A DNA stretch of 64,000 nucleotides from Xiphias gladius (Eukaryota > Chordata > Actinopteri > Istiophoriformes > Xiphiidae): the NCBI RefSeq assembly GCF_016859285.1, contig NC_053417.1:14818706-14882705 (forward strand), read 5' to 3'. A program made the translations under genes and the position numbers. Below, piece by piece: positions 10,855-22,042 of this stretch. The notes beneath the pieces are model-generated. The model ran no database searches, had not been told where the DNA came from, and saw only the letters and a program-made list of their open reading frames with translations. Each line of letters opens with the position of its first letter. The stretch's first letter is position 1.

Positions 10855-11320
10855 GGAGTGATTAGGGCCGTTAGCGAGGTGGATAAACGCTGTTTCAGCA
10901 CGAGACATCAACTTGGGCAAGCGAGTGACGCGTGAGCATCCAAGCAACAGATGACCCAGCCCCCAACGCTTCCTATATCCAGCCATCTGTTAGGGTCTGT
11001 TCAATAAATCGTTGGATAAGTGCCTGTTTTTACGCGATGTTGCCGATTCACCACGTGACCCCATCTTATTTCCCCAGACTTGGAAATATATCTCACACTC
11101 AGAAACACGGAGAGCCCACTTGGCAAAGTTCAGTCTCTCTCAATCTCGAGCACAGCTGTGCGCACTGGCGCGCACAATGGGATCAATGCGGGGGCACGTG
11201 CAACTCGCGAGACCCCGGCTGTCAATGGCCGGTGATGACAATAGACCCCCACTGAGCTGCGGCTCGCCACGCACGAGGACCGGAGGGCGTTTATTATGCC
11301 GTGGCATTTGTAGTCAAAAC
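10855..11320. promoter_or_regulatory. CpG-rich, E-box-containing region upstream of neurod4
   Basis: CpGs are frequent (GACGCG, CGCGATG, GGCGCGCAC, CTCGCGAG). There are CACGTG boxes at 11052-11057 and 11195-11200 and a CAGATG proneural-type E-box at 10948-10953. It lies about 1.5-2 kb before the inferred neurod4 start and may be an upstream promoter or enhancer. Confidence 0.35.
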
Positions 11321-12500
11321 TGGGAAAATGCTCAATATTGAAATACGATTAGTGTATAAACAATAAACGCCATATAGTTTTTTAAAAGCTTCGCGCGGGT
11401 TGAGTTGAAAAGTCAGGTGTAATAGTTGCTGTCAGTTTTTAATGGGTTGATTATCCTTTCCCATTCAAAAATAACATAAAATAAAATAGTCCTAAAAAAA
11501 TAAAAAATAAAATAAAATAGTCCCCAAATAAAATAAAATAACACATATAATAAGCCTGATGCATTATCGACAGTCTAGTTAACTTTATATGCTACGTTTA
11601 CAGTTTTCACTATCTTCGTGGCTTTTAAGCCTACAAAAAGTACCAATCTCTTCATATCGCACCAATTATTTTAATAATCAGATAGTCCTCGGAGGCAGAA
11701 TATGACGTTAAAAATGGAAGAAAACAATTGAATGACTGGGTGAACAACGCACACCTGCTCTCTGCACACCAAGCTGTCAAAATCACTTAAATACGCACAC
11801 ACGGAAGCGCGTCTCTTTACTCAGCAAAGACCAGCCTACGCTGTGTTTAATTAAGTGGAAAATTTCTAATCCAACCGACTAATGAAGACATAGACAATCG
11901 ATTAAGATAGTTAACACACGAAATCAAAATAGAATAGAGGATTTTTTTTTGGTCTGTCCTACATTTTCAGGTGTGAAGATGAAGTCTACTGTATATACAG
12001 TGCCGTTTTTAGGAGTACAAATTAGGCTGAACGGAGGACTTCATTTTTGCCAGATTCGGCCTCCAGATGAACCCAGATTAGCACGGGGGTTACGCATAAA
12101 TCTGTGATCCATCAGACCCTTTGAAATGAAGTCATCTATGAAAAAAAAACAAACAGATTGATGTGTTTTTGATCTTACAGGTTTACGAAATATTGGCAGA
12201 GGGGATGAAGACAGAAATACTGGCCTCCAGTTTCTGGCCTAAAAGCGATAGAAATGTATGATGCATGGAAAAAACGTGTGCTGCAGTGCGTGGTGGCAAC
12301 ACAGCTGATTTTAAAATAAGAAAAAATCCTGTAGGACATGACGAGTTCGGCATCAGAGGGAGATGATAACGAAGATTTATTATAGTACTTCTTGTTGTTG
12401 GCGAAATAGAAGATCTGCAGCTAAGCAGGTTTGCGTTTGTGCGGTGTGTGGAAAAGAGCGTCTGTGGCCAATGAAAACTTGCAAGTCCCATGGATGTGGG
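11321..12500. other. A/T-rich spacer before the neurod4 promoter
   Basis: Includes an (A/T)-rich AAATA-repeat stretch near 11470-11545. Nothing else is supported. Confidence 0.4.
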
Positions 12501-12850
12501 TAGATACGTGCATCTGTAGCTACCGTGAGCTCCAATGTAACGTCAGATATGCTCCTTATATTGCAAGGAGGGGTTCTCAACATCACTCGTGAGGGCCATA
12601 GCCTCTTTAAGAGGTGTTTTCCCAATGGGCACGCATTTTCTGCACTCACCCGTCGGACCGTCACCATGCCAGTGTTACTGGACCTCCTGATTTACACTTG
12701 CACCCGGACGCGCGCTCTCTCTTCCCCCTCAACACATTTGCTGGGTGAAACTTCTGGCCACGAGCCCGCCACGCGCGTTTGGGTGAGTTGATGGTGGGTG
12801 GGGCGCCAAAAGGAGGGGCTTATCCGGCTAAAGGCAAAGAAACCAGACGG
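12500..12850 (+). promoter_or_regulatory. proximal promoter region of neurod4
   Basis: The sequence before the untranslated exon contains CATCTG (12511-12516), GC-rich stretches and GGGGCGCC near 12799, without a clear TATA box. CATCTG/CAGATG is the E-box favoured by neurogenins, which activate NeuroD genes in neurogenesis. A second such box (CAGATG, 12926-12931) lies in the leader exon. Confidence 0.45.
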
Positions 12851-13035
12851 GTCTTGTCATTTGGAGATGAAAGTTCCAAGCGCACTCATGGCTAATTGAG
12901 GGAGCAGAAGAGTTTGGGATACCGGCAGATGTGCGAAGGAGAGAAACACAGTGACTCTGGATTTATCATTCATTTGCTGGTCTTTTTGAATTAGCCAGGT
13001 TTTTCTTTTACTTTACACAGAGCGAATCCAAACAG
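12850..13035 (+). other. neurod4: neurod4 untranslated exon 1 (start approximate)
   Basis: The sequence ends in a strong donor, AACAG followed by GTGAGT (13036-13041). It lies 1.05 kb before the coding exon, whose own acceptor demands an upstream exon. NeuroD genes typically have one non-coding exon followed by one coding exon. The left edge is a guess from promoter features. Confidence 0.6.
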
Positions 13036-14082
13036 GTGAGTTTACTGATTTGTCCATTTTTTTAGGTCCAAATCCAATATAAAGAAAGAGACTTTTGTAT
13101 ATCTTATTAGTTAACCAGATTTGGGCTACTAAATGCAGCACATGCACCTATTGGCGCACTTGTGTTTGCCTTCCAACGGTTAAAGAAAGCCTTTTAAAGC
13201 CGATTTAAAAAAACATGTGGTTTTCAATAAACTAAAATAAAAGCCTTATATTTGCAGTGGTCTTGTAATTATGTTTAATTATGTTCAGTAGCACATAGTC
13301 CAGACAGAATTATGTGCCTTACGTTCTGAATTCATAAATTGCAGTAATCTGTCCCACTTTTACGCGTTGGTGCACAATAATGAATTGGGGCACTTTGTTC
13401 AAAACAATAGCAAATTCTCTGTCCGAGGTCTGCGTTTCACTTAAAAAATAACAATTGACTTCTTATAACGTTTAGGCTAATGTGTAGTTATTTTGCTAAA
13501 TGTGAAAGTTTTATCAACAAATAGAAAAGCAACGGAGAAATCCACTTTTTGTAACATTAAAAACAGTATGTGGGCTGCTTGTCCACATGTTTTTTGATTT
13601 GTGGGCTGCCTATTTAATCTTTGAGCTCTATATGCTGAGTAAATCCCGTCGTGTCCCAGATTGACACCGTCTCTGAAACGACTACAGCATGGCAGCAGGG
13701 GTCCATTCAGCCACACTATTACAAAACCAGCCATCTATTTGTCAATATCACAATACAATACATTTTAAAGAGTTATAGCATTTCTTCTAAATATTTGGTA
13801 TGTTGTTGGACAGAGGCACTGGCTCTTGAGTGAGAGGAGTGAGCTGTCCACACTGCAGTGCTGAAATGTGAGCACTCACTCTGTGTTTCATGGCACACGA
13901 GTTGCCAATCAATATATGCCAGGCACTACTTCTGGTCCCTGTCCCTCATCATTTACAATACAAAATTTTATCATTACATATACATTTTAGAGAGTACCAT
14001 CATGCATTTACATTTACAGATATCAAAACATGGGTGTAGTATTGATTGATTGAACTTTTTTTTTTATGCTGTTTTTCTTCAG
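13036..14082 (+). other. neurod4: neurod4 intron 1
   Basis: From GTGAGT at 13036 to a T-rich tract and TTCTTCAG ending at 14082. No other feature is seen inside. Confidence 0.65.
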
Positions 14083-14088
14083 ATCAAA

Positions 14089-15162
14089 ATGATGACCAAA
14101 CCATTTGGGAAGAGCGGGGATGTGAGTGAGCTGGTGAGCTCCTTCGGCTGGCTGGAGGACGACGGTAGCTCACAGGATGGAGAGGAAAGCCCAGAGATGA
14201 GGGGGCGCCCTGGCCTGACTGTAGGGGGCCGGATCCGCTCCTGCACAGAACTGGGCAGTGAAGATATGGAGGAGGAAGAGGAAGAGGATGATGAGGAGGA
14301 GATTGGACCAAATGGAGAACAGGCTCCCAAAAGGAGAGGCCCGAAGAAGAAGAAGATGACCAAAGCTAGACAGGAGAGGTTTCGTGCCCGGCGAATCAAG
14401 GCCAATGCCAGAGAACGTTCCCGTATGCATGGGCTGAACGATGCTCTGGATAATCTGCGCAGAGTTATGCCCTGCTACTCCAAGACACAGAAGTTGTCAA
14501 AAATTGAGACTCTACGGCTGGCCCGTAACTACATCTGGGCCTTGTCAGAGGTGCTTGAGAGTGGCCAGTCCCCAGAGAGCCATGGCTTTGTGGAGATGCT
14601 GTGTAAAGGTTTGTCTCAGCCCACCAGTAACCTTGTGGCTGGCTGCCTGCAGCTGGGACCCAGTCCGATGATGCTCAACAAGCTAGAAGACAAGTGTGGA
14701 GGCCCCGGGGTGGGTGGTGTGGGGGGTCAGGCTGGCCATCCCCTCAGCTACCCATCCCCAGGCCTTCCAAGCCCCCCCTATGGCTCCCTGGAGGCATCCC
14801 ACTTCCTCCACATGAAGGGATTCAAGGGGCCTGTATACGACAACCCCTCCTCTAACGAATGCAGCACTGGCACCCCACCATACGATGGGCCCCTCACCCC
14901 TCCCCTCAGCATCAGTGGCAACTTTGCCCTGAAGCAGGAGCCTTCTCCCCATGACTCAGAGAGGAACTACACACCCCACCCTGGCCACCATGCCCACTAC
15001 CTCTCGTCGCACCATTACCCCATTTCCACGACAGGTGGCCTGCCAGGTGGGCCTCAGGGCCACCCACTCTTTCAGGCTTCACGTTATGAGCTGCCCCTGG
15101 ATGTGGCCTTTGAATCCTTCACTCCCTCTCACTTGGTCACCTCTCAGATGGGTACCATCTGA
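14089..15162 (+). CDS. neurod4: neurogenic differentiation factor 4 (bHLH transcription factor)
   Basis: A proneural-cascade activator that dimerises with E-proteins on E-boxes and drives neuronal and retinal differentiation. The coding region sits in one exon after the acceptor at 14081-14082. The first ATG is 14089, giving 357 residues; the second, at 14092, aligns with the mammalian start and gives 356. Counting from the second: an acidic run at 57-70, a nuclear-localisation stretch [10 protein letters not shown] at 79-88, the bHLH at about 99-153 (basic [15 protein letters not shown], helix 2 [19 protein letters not shown]), then the neuronal bHLH domain with [20 protein letters not shown] at 171-190 and PPLSISGNF at 270-278. 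[23 protein letters not shown] and SEVLE identify NeuroD4 rather than NeuroD1, 2 or 6. Oddities: a Gly-rich insert at 203-213, and a C-terminus ending MGTI that lacks the last three residues of the mammalian NTIFTE end. Confidence 0.97.
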   Translation: MMTKPFGKSGDVSELVSSFGWLEDDGSSQDGEESPEMRGRPGLTVGGRIRSCTELGSEDMEEEEEEDDEEEIGPNGEQAPKRRGPKKKKMTKARQERFRARRIKANARERSRMHGLNDALDNLRRVMPCYSKTQKLSKIETLRLARNYIWALSEVLESGQSPESHGFVEMLCKGLSQPTSNLVAGCLQLGPSPMMLNKLEDKCGGPGVGGVGGQAGHPLSYPSPGLPSPPYGSLEASHFLHMKGFKGPVYDNPSSNECSTGTPPYDGPLTPPLSISGNFALKQEPSPHDSERNYTPHPGHHAHYLSSHHYPISTTGGLPGGPQGHPLFQASRYELPLDVAFESFTPSHLVTSQMGTI

Positions 15163-15985
15163 AATGTGACCATGGAGAAGTGAGAGGACCTGTGGTTGAC
15201 TGCTATGAAACTAGCCAGGGGAGAAACACTGCTCCTGAATAATCTGCTGTCAAAATAATGGCCAAGGTAAAGACTGTATAGAAAAAATGGTTTGCATTTA
15301 TGTTGTCTAGTACTCTGGGAGAGCACTGAATGCTCAGAGAGAGAGAGACTCATCACCTCAACTCAATCTACCTGATACAAACATGCACCCATAACTTTTA
15401 ATATTTTATTTATTCTTTTTTGTCATGATTTTACGTTGATACTTGGATTATAATTATTTCTTTATAAATTGCCCCCTCAGTTGTTACAGAGTGGAACTAA
15501 AGATTAGTTTACCAAATCGGATATCCAACCTTAAGCATCACACAGACGTTTCAAGTGTAGGGTTTGAACAAAAACATGAAAACTTTCTGAGAAGTTCTGC
15601 ATGTCTACCTATCAAAAAAAAAAAAAAAAAAAGATCAAATAGTCATCCAACCTAAATTGTGCACTGAGGCCTGCATTGGTTCAGTGCTGCGTTGGCCTGC
15701 AGCCAAGTCCCTCTCGCCATAAGAAAAGCAATGCATTTATTTATATCTGTATTTAATATTTATTTTGATAAGGTCTTGTCCTTTTTATATTTTTTCTCAG
15801 CACAGTTTTTGTTTCACTGTCTTTTTGGTTTGTTGTCAGTCACTGGCAGCTGTACTGTATTTAAATTATTTATTTGAAGTCTTTCAGGAACTTGTTCATT
15901 TGGTGTAACACTTTTTGTCATACTGTACGTTGTAAATATTTTGCTGTTTCGCACTTAATTGAATAAATATTCTTATATTATATGC
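15163..15985 (+). other. neurod4: neurod4 3' UTR
   Basis: The 3' UTR runs to a canonical AATAAA at 15962-15967, with cleavage expected near 15985. It holds an AU-rich ATTTATTTA at 15735-15743 and further ATTTA motifs, a Pumilio-type TGTAAATA at 15931-15938, and an A18 run at 15615-15632. Such elements are usual in short-lived regulatory mRNAs. Confidence 0.75.
15962..15967 (+). terminator. neurod4 polyadenylation signal
   Basis: AATAAA, about 800 bases after the stop codon and followed by a T-rich stretch. Confidence 0.8.
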
Positions 15986-17553
15986 TATTTCCATAGTAAC
16001 AATGTTTTCCATGTGTTTCCTTCTGTTATGCTATAAGGCTGTACTAAAATTTCAGTTCAATAGACAGTTCATGTGGACACTACTTGAATATTAATATAGT
16101 GAGGTTTCCAGAAAATATGGTTGAGTATAGTCAGATGGAAGTATTCCCACTTTTCCCCACAACCCATGAGAGATACTACAAATAAAAAAAATTAAAAAAA
16201 AATTGATAGTTTTATGTAATGTCAAAACAAAATCCAAGTTATTGTAAGAATTTTAAACAGGTGAATCAACAGCAGTTCATACATCACACTTACTCTAAGT
16301 GTTCCCTTTCCACACAGTCAATTTCAGCTGGTTTATTGAATTCCCGTGTATTATGGCAGTGATTATGTGCAACTTTCTAACAAGTAGTGTAGTACTTCGA
16401 TATGAAGTAGTAGTATGATATGAAGGCATATCTCTATATGAAAAAAAGTTGAAACAGAATCTCAGACAAAAGAAAATGAATGTTTAGATCATAGTGGCTC
16501 TATTTCAGCTCACAATAGCTAACGGACACACCGATATCAAAAACAAAGAAAATATACAAGACTAAGTTGCTGGAATAAAGGAGCACTTTGTGGCCACGCA
16601 ACAGAGATATGTTGCAGGATGTGTGTGTGTTTGTATGATGACATTCAGAGACTTGCTTCGGGGTTTCTATCAGGTCAGGCGGCAGGCTGTTGTGGGCCAT
16701 GGGAAAACAGCTCTGGGGAACAGGTGAATGTGTCACAGAGGCTTCTCTGACTTTCTCTCCCACATGTCCCATTTTCCCATCTAGCTCATGCCAAAACACT
16801 GTCAGGCAAGAACTCATTTTCAAAGAATTCATCCACATTAAACTAAAAGAGAAAAGCACCAGATTCATCTTCAGGGACACAGCATATGAATACAGATATG
16901 ATTATATATTAATTGATCAGATACTTTTTCAATATTATTTTGAAAAAAATGGAACCTCAAATACAATATATAAAGTATTTTTAAGTGAAATTTTCAGCAT
17001 AACAGCAATGAAATTTACAGTATACTGATGCCTATTTTCAGATCAACTCCAACTGGTAAGGTTCCTAGCACATTTATATCACTCAACTAATGACAAAAGT
17101 TTCAGTTTTGACTTTAATGATCGTGTTGAAGGACATGATGGCTCTCGAAACAAACAAAGAATGGGGTGCCAGAGTGCAAAGATGGAGTGGTGAGAGCAAG
17201 TGCTGGTGTGTACAAGTGTGCTTATCATTGTGGTCCTATAGGCAATTGTAGGAAGGGGAAGGTGCCTGGGAGGCTGTTGTCAAAGAGGACTTCCCCCCTC
17301 TTCAGCTACCTCTCCGAAGGTTTGTCTTTTCCAGTCCTGGCAACAGTGGGGAAAGGCTCGAGGAGAAAAAGGGAATGATTGTTTTACTGGGCGCCAATGG
17401 TCCATTGTGAACGCAGCCTGTTCTTTCTCTTGACCTGTGACCTGTATTGTTGTGGGGTTTCTCATTTGCGGAGGGCAGACAGCTGGGGGAACTGCGGGGG
17501 GCTGATGGACAGCTGGGCCAATTTGCAGAGAGAGAGACAGAGAGAGAGAGAGC

Positions 17554-17597
<44 letters not shown>

Positions 17598-20364
17598 AGT
17601 CAGTGTGTTGGGGGAAAAAGAAGAGGAAAGAGGAGGAAAGGGCAGAAGAGGTGACTGAGGTCCCTGCTCCTCATTCACAAGTTTGTCCTCTTTGCTCTTG
17701 TGTGTCAGCCTTGACACATAGCTTTACACACAGGCAGACATTTGGCCTGTGAGAAAGTACAGGCGGAGTTCGCTGGCGCACACCCTCTTTTTGTCTTTGC
17801 TGTTTTGTTAGTGCAAAAACGTTGGGGGGCAGAGTATGCGGATTATCCTCCTGAGTCCAAATACATGAGTGGGTGGATATGGAAATAATCCACGTAAATT
17901 AACTTTGGATACAAGATTACAAAATACAGAGATGCAGGAGAGTCTCGGGAAATTGTATAGTAATGGAGAAATAGTTTGATAATTTCATGGAGTTCAGGAA
18001 GATATAGAAAAGATACAAGTTTTTCTAGGTTAAGTATTTTGTATTCAGCTTATATTTCATTGGTACAAACAAGGAAGTTTGTCATGTTAAAATGATAAAA
18101 CAAATCATTCTGTAAAATACTTCAAAATGTGCTACAAAAAGTCCTGACCTTACAGTACTTTTTAGTACAGGCAGTAAACACAGATTTGGTGTATCAAGTG
18201 GCTCTCACCTATGATAAGGGCATGAGGGTATCTTAAATGGAACGGAACACATGCTCTGTAATGCCATCTTGGCCGAGGCGGCAGCCAGCAGAGCGCGACC
18301 TGTAGCTCAGTCCCCTGGGAGAGTGAGGTCATGACAGATATCAGCCCACAGAAAATTAATGTAGCTGCAATCCAACTCGTTTCCTAAACTTTTGTGGTCT
18401 TTGTGGTTTTTATTTTTATATACATTATAGATGCAACACTATGGGCCCTTAGTACAACAAATATTTGTTAACTTTGAGGCAAATTCACTTGGCAGTGGAA
18501 GCTGACGTCACAGAAAAATAACAGAAAAAATATGAGCGGAATAGAATATTTGAAGTGCAGTATGAATCTTACTCTCTCTTTCCCCCTCTCTCTCTTCACT
18601 TATATTATAGTTTCTGTGTGCAGCACACTTAATCCACAGGACAAACAAGAATGGCTCCAACTAAAATGAAAAGGTCCTGATCCATAGGAGCTAGATCGAG
18701 GGATAAAGCATTGTGATTAAGATTGTATTAATGGGGCCATAGGAGGCTGGAAGGCTTTAATCAGTGTCTGTGTGCCGGTAATCCCTCTGCCTTTAAGCTG
18801 GGGCGAACACAGCGAACCCCCCCCCCCCTCCTTTTGGGCCTCAGTGCACATGCACACACATGTACACACACACGCCTGTGTGGGGAGCATAGGGATATGA
18901 GTGCCCAGGTTGAGAGGTGGAGCACCCCGAAACGGAGACGCCCCAGACTTAGAGGAGCAGCTGGTAGAAGAAAGACCAAGATGGATGGAGACAGAGATGT
19001 GGGCAAAGCCCGATGGAAACAATGAAAGATGGCAATGCTGGCATTATGAGAACATGTAGGGATTGGAGGAGGGGGGAGAATTAAGATGATGAGGGATGGT
19101 CATGGTCAACATGGTGGAGGCAATTAGATATAAATAAAACGCTACCTTTTATTGACCCTGGTTCTGTCTATTAGCATATCACATGAGATTAAACTCATTT
19201 ATAAACTGAACTCTAGTGAGACATGAATAAAATTAATTCCAGCTCCAATGTAAAAATTTAAATTCACATAATCATGTCAATATTGTCAGAAAAATAATGA
19301 TAAAGATATAAAATAACACCTTGTTCTACTATGGTAAGAGAAAAAGAAAAAAAAAGGAGATGGACATGGGACGGGAAGAAAGAGGGCAGCTCGCAGACTC
19401 ATTACCTATGGGAGTGGGTGTAAGAGATGATATCGTGTGCATGGGGATAAGGGGTTGGCCTTCTCCTCCCAGAGTTCTCTGAGAGTATTAGGGTATAGAA
19501 GTTAAAGAGCTTCTAATGGGATCTGGATGCTGTCGTGTTTACTCTGGCCCCCCTCTGCACGCCCACTGCATTGTGGAAGTTGCACGGCTTTGGGACACCA
19601 CAATGGGCTGAGTGTAGGGACAGATGGAGGTCCCTTTGGAAGAGGGCACAAAAAACAGCCAAGGTAGGAGGGCCATGATGTCAGGGAGCAAGCAGCCAGC
19701 ATGCCCCACTGCCAGAGACGTGGGAGAACATTAGAGGTGGAGGAGGGAGAGGAGAAACTGAAAAGGGATTTCAGTTTCTTACTAATTATAATGCAAGAAA
19801 GAGTAATTCGAAGTGTCCCTTTGCTCTCGTAATCTGTCAGTAAATTCAGCATGATCTAGACACATTCACATGGCTTTGGTTCAGGGCCACTGTGCTGTCT
19901 AGGCTTCTCTGTCATCTGGCCTGTATACATGCCAGTCTTTATAGTCATTTAGGCTGCTTTGTATAGTACCTTTCAGAGTGAAACAAGCCAGCAAAGCTAA
20001 AAGAATTATATTGTGAAAGATGTAAGATGTGTAAATCCTAGTTGATGTGATACTATGCTGTTCATTTAGCCTTTGTTTATTAAAGGTTAAACCAGGTCAG
20101 GCAAGAGGGTAAATACTGATGTCATTCATTTGGAGCAATGCAGTGTATGGAGCATCAGGGAGAAGGTTCAAGGTATGATGCTGATGAGAAGAAAGGAGAA
20201 TCATTGGAGGAGGATAGAGGGAGGTACCAGTCACAGGAGCAACAGATGGGGCCTGATGGAAAGCTCAGGTTGTAAACTTTCTGTTAGTAACATCTGTCCG
20301 TTTGTCCATCTGCTACACTCACTGTTTAGTAGAATATCATTAATTAGAAAACTGCAGTAGAGGC
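15986..20364. other. intergenic between neurod4 and birc5 3' ends, first part
   Basis: No exon recognised. Contains an (AG)n tract at 17526-17592, C-rich runs near 18817-18830, and several gene-free blocks of mixed composition (16640-16800, 17380-17520, 18240-18380) that could be conserved non-coding sequence. Confidence 0.4.
17526..17592. repeat. (AG)n microsatellite
   Basis: About 67 bases of AG dinucleotides with a GCGC interruption. Confidence 0.95.
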
Positions 20365-20770
20365 TAGTGGTGCAAACACTTTGTCAACGTCTATTAATTA
20401 CATCAGAAAAGACCCAAATCTGTGTGCAGGGGTGAAATGCAAATTCCTATTAGCTTAATGACTCATTTTAAATAAATTTTGATTGGTTTATATTTATAAT
20501 TGCAAAATAAACTGGGTTGGGGGGAAAAAAAGAAAGCAAAATCCCACCCCCCCCAGTTGCGATCCAATCAAATTAACGGTTTTGCACCATTCCCACAGAT
20601 GAGTACATTTATCACATCTGTGCTAATCAGGGACAGAAGTCACGCCATGCCAGTCTTTGTTCATTTTCTGAGCACACATAAATGGATTGACATGGTATGT
20701 GGGTATAAGCCCTGATTAGAGTTACATTAGCAATTACTCTAGACATTCTCCTTATGATCTGTGTACTTAT
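20365..20770. promoter_or_regulatory. candidate neural enhancer 3' of neurod4
   Basis: Contains a perfect POU octamer ATGCAAAT (20437-20444) close to CTATTAGCTTAATG homeodomain cores, a pair of proneural E-boxes CAGATG (20596-20601) and CATCTG (20615-20620) with 13 bases between them, and more TAAT cores around 20725. The clustering of POU, homeodomain and proneural bHLH sites near a NeuroD gene suggests an enhancer. Conservation was not tested. Confidence 0.4.
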
Positions 20771-21829
20771 GCAAAAATCACCCCACTTACCTAACTAAAT
20801 GTCAAAACCAGCTATCTCAGTAAACTGCATGGAATTTTTTTAATCTTTAAAAAGAAAAAAAACCTAGTTCATTTAGTTGTTGTTTCTCTCCATACGCAAT
20901 AGCAACATCTAAAATGAATAATTTGGGTCATGACAGCAAAATACAAGTATTTCACAGTACCACTGATTTAGAGTATAATAAGTCCTGAAAAAATTTAAGC
21001 ATAACAGTTTCATTAGAAATGTTACATCACATATGCGTATTTTTTTTTGATAAAAATATTCTCTTCAATTTGCTCTACAGCAAGCGGATAAAAGAGAATT
21101 AAGCTGCTGATCTGTGCTCAGTGGCCAGAGTGTTACATTAGACATTAATCCAGAACAGTGGAAGGTTGGAGAAGGGATAGCATCTTTTAATCCTGCACTC
21201 CATCCAGCCAACCCTCCCATAAGACACCTGGGAGAGACTCTCAAACCCTGTTTCTGTTACACAAAAGACATGGAACTCTCAAGACTTAGCAGCAACTTTG
21301 GCAAATAATTTTAATGTTAAACCTTTGTTCTTGAAATGCTCAATAAGAGCTGTGAGGCATTACAGTACAACAGCTTTCTAGGAGTGTTTACTGCATGAGG
21401 ACCTTCTCTTTTCATTGCTAGGTGCAGCATCCTTCAGCGTTTCTTAAATCTGTCCTAACAGAGCAAGGCAAGTGTCCTGTGATAGTGTCCTCAGTGCACA
21501 CTATCCCTCCTATATGTAACAGATGTTACTGGGGCAACAGTTGGTATTGAAAGGGAGGGGCTTCAGGCCATCTGTCCAGGGTCAAGGTTTGAAAAGGGGT
21601 GGTAGAGATGGTGGCACGTTCAGGAAAATGGCAAGTATTTGGTTTTAAAAAGGAGGAAATATAGCACATTGTAATCCTGCACAATGTGCGCTTTCATTTC
21701 AGGTCGCCTTTGTGAAGGTTTTGAGTGGGAGATTGGGAACTCCATAAAAAAAGTGTGCTTGTGACATGGGAGAACTGTAGCTTTAATGCAAAGGCACCAT
21801 CTTGTGGTTAAAGACAATACTACTACCAA
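20771..21829. other. intergenic, nothing recognised
   Basis: Mixed-composition sequence up to the birc5 3' end, with no supported feature. Confidence 0.4.
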
Positions 21830-21848
21830 AGTGTAACATTCCCCAAAC

Positions 21849-21854
21849 TTTATT
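21849..21854 (-). terminator. birc5 polyadenylation signal
   Basis: AATAAA on the minus strand, about 100 bases after the stop codon, giving a short 3' UTR (21952 to about 21830). Confidence 0.7.
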
Positions 21855-21952
21855 AATATTTTAATCTTCAATTGCATCAAACTAGTGGGTCAAGAGTACA
21901 GGCTCTTGCTACACCCTTAAGATCAGTGTAGCCATAAAAATTACATTTTCAG

Positions 21953-22042
21953 TCATATGGAGTCCAACTGAGATTTAAGGCTCTCAAGTGTATGGTCTAT
22001 GTCATCCCGCAAATATGCCATCTCCTTATGACAAACCTTTCT
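21953..22042 (-). CDS. birc5: birc5 exon 4
   Basis: 29 codons plus TGA after acceptor TTTCTTTCTAG. Encodes [20 protein letters not shown] and on to LDSI, the C-terminal helix that bundles with INCENP and borealin in the family. Confidence 0.92.
   Translation of the reverse strand, partial: RKVCHKEMAYLRDDIDHTLESLKSQLDSI

Noticed and set aside
10894..10901. Left half of a REST/NRSF site (TTCAGCAC)
   Set aside because: The right half (GGACAG) is absent at the proper spacing, and an 8-base match is expected by chance.
14089..15162. Assignment as neurod1, neurod2 or neurod6
   Set aside because: The bHLH and following block carry NeuroD4-specific residues ([35 protein letters not shown]) and lack the NeuroD1/2 wording (HGLNAAL or HDLNAAL, RKVVPC, SEILRSGK).
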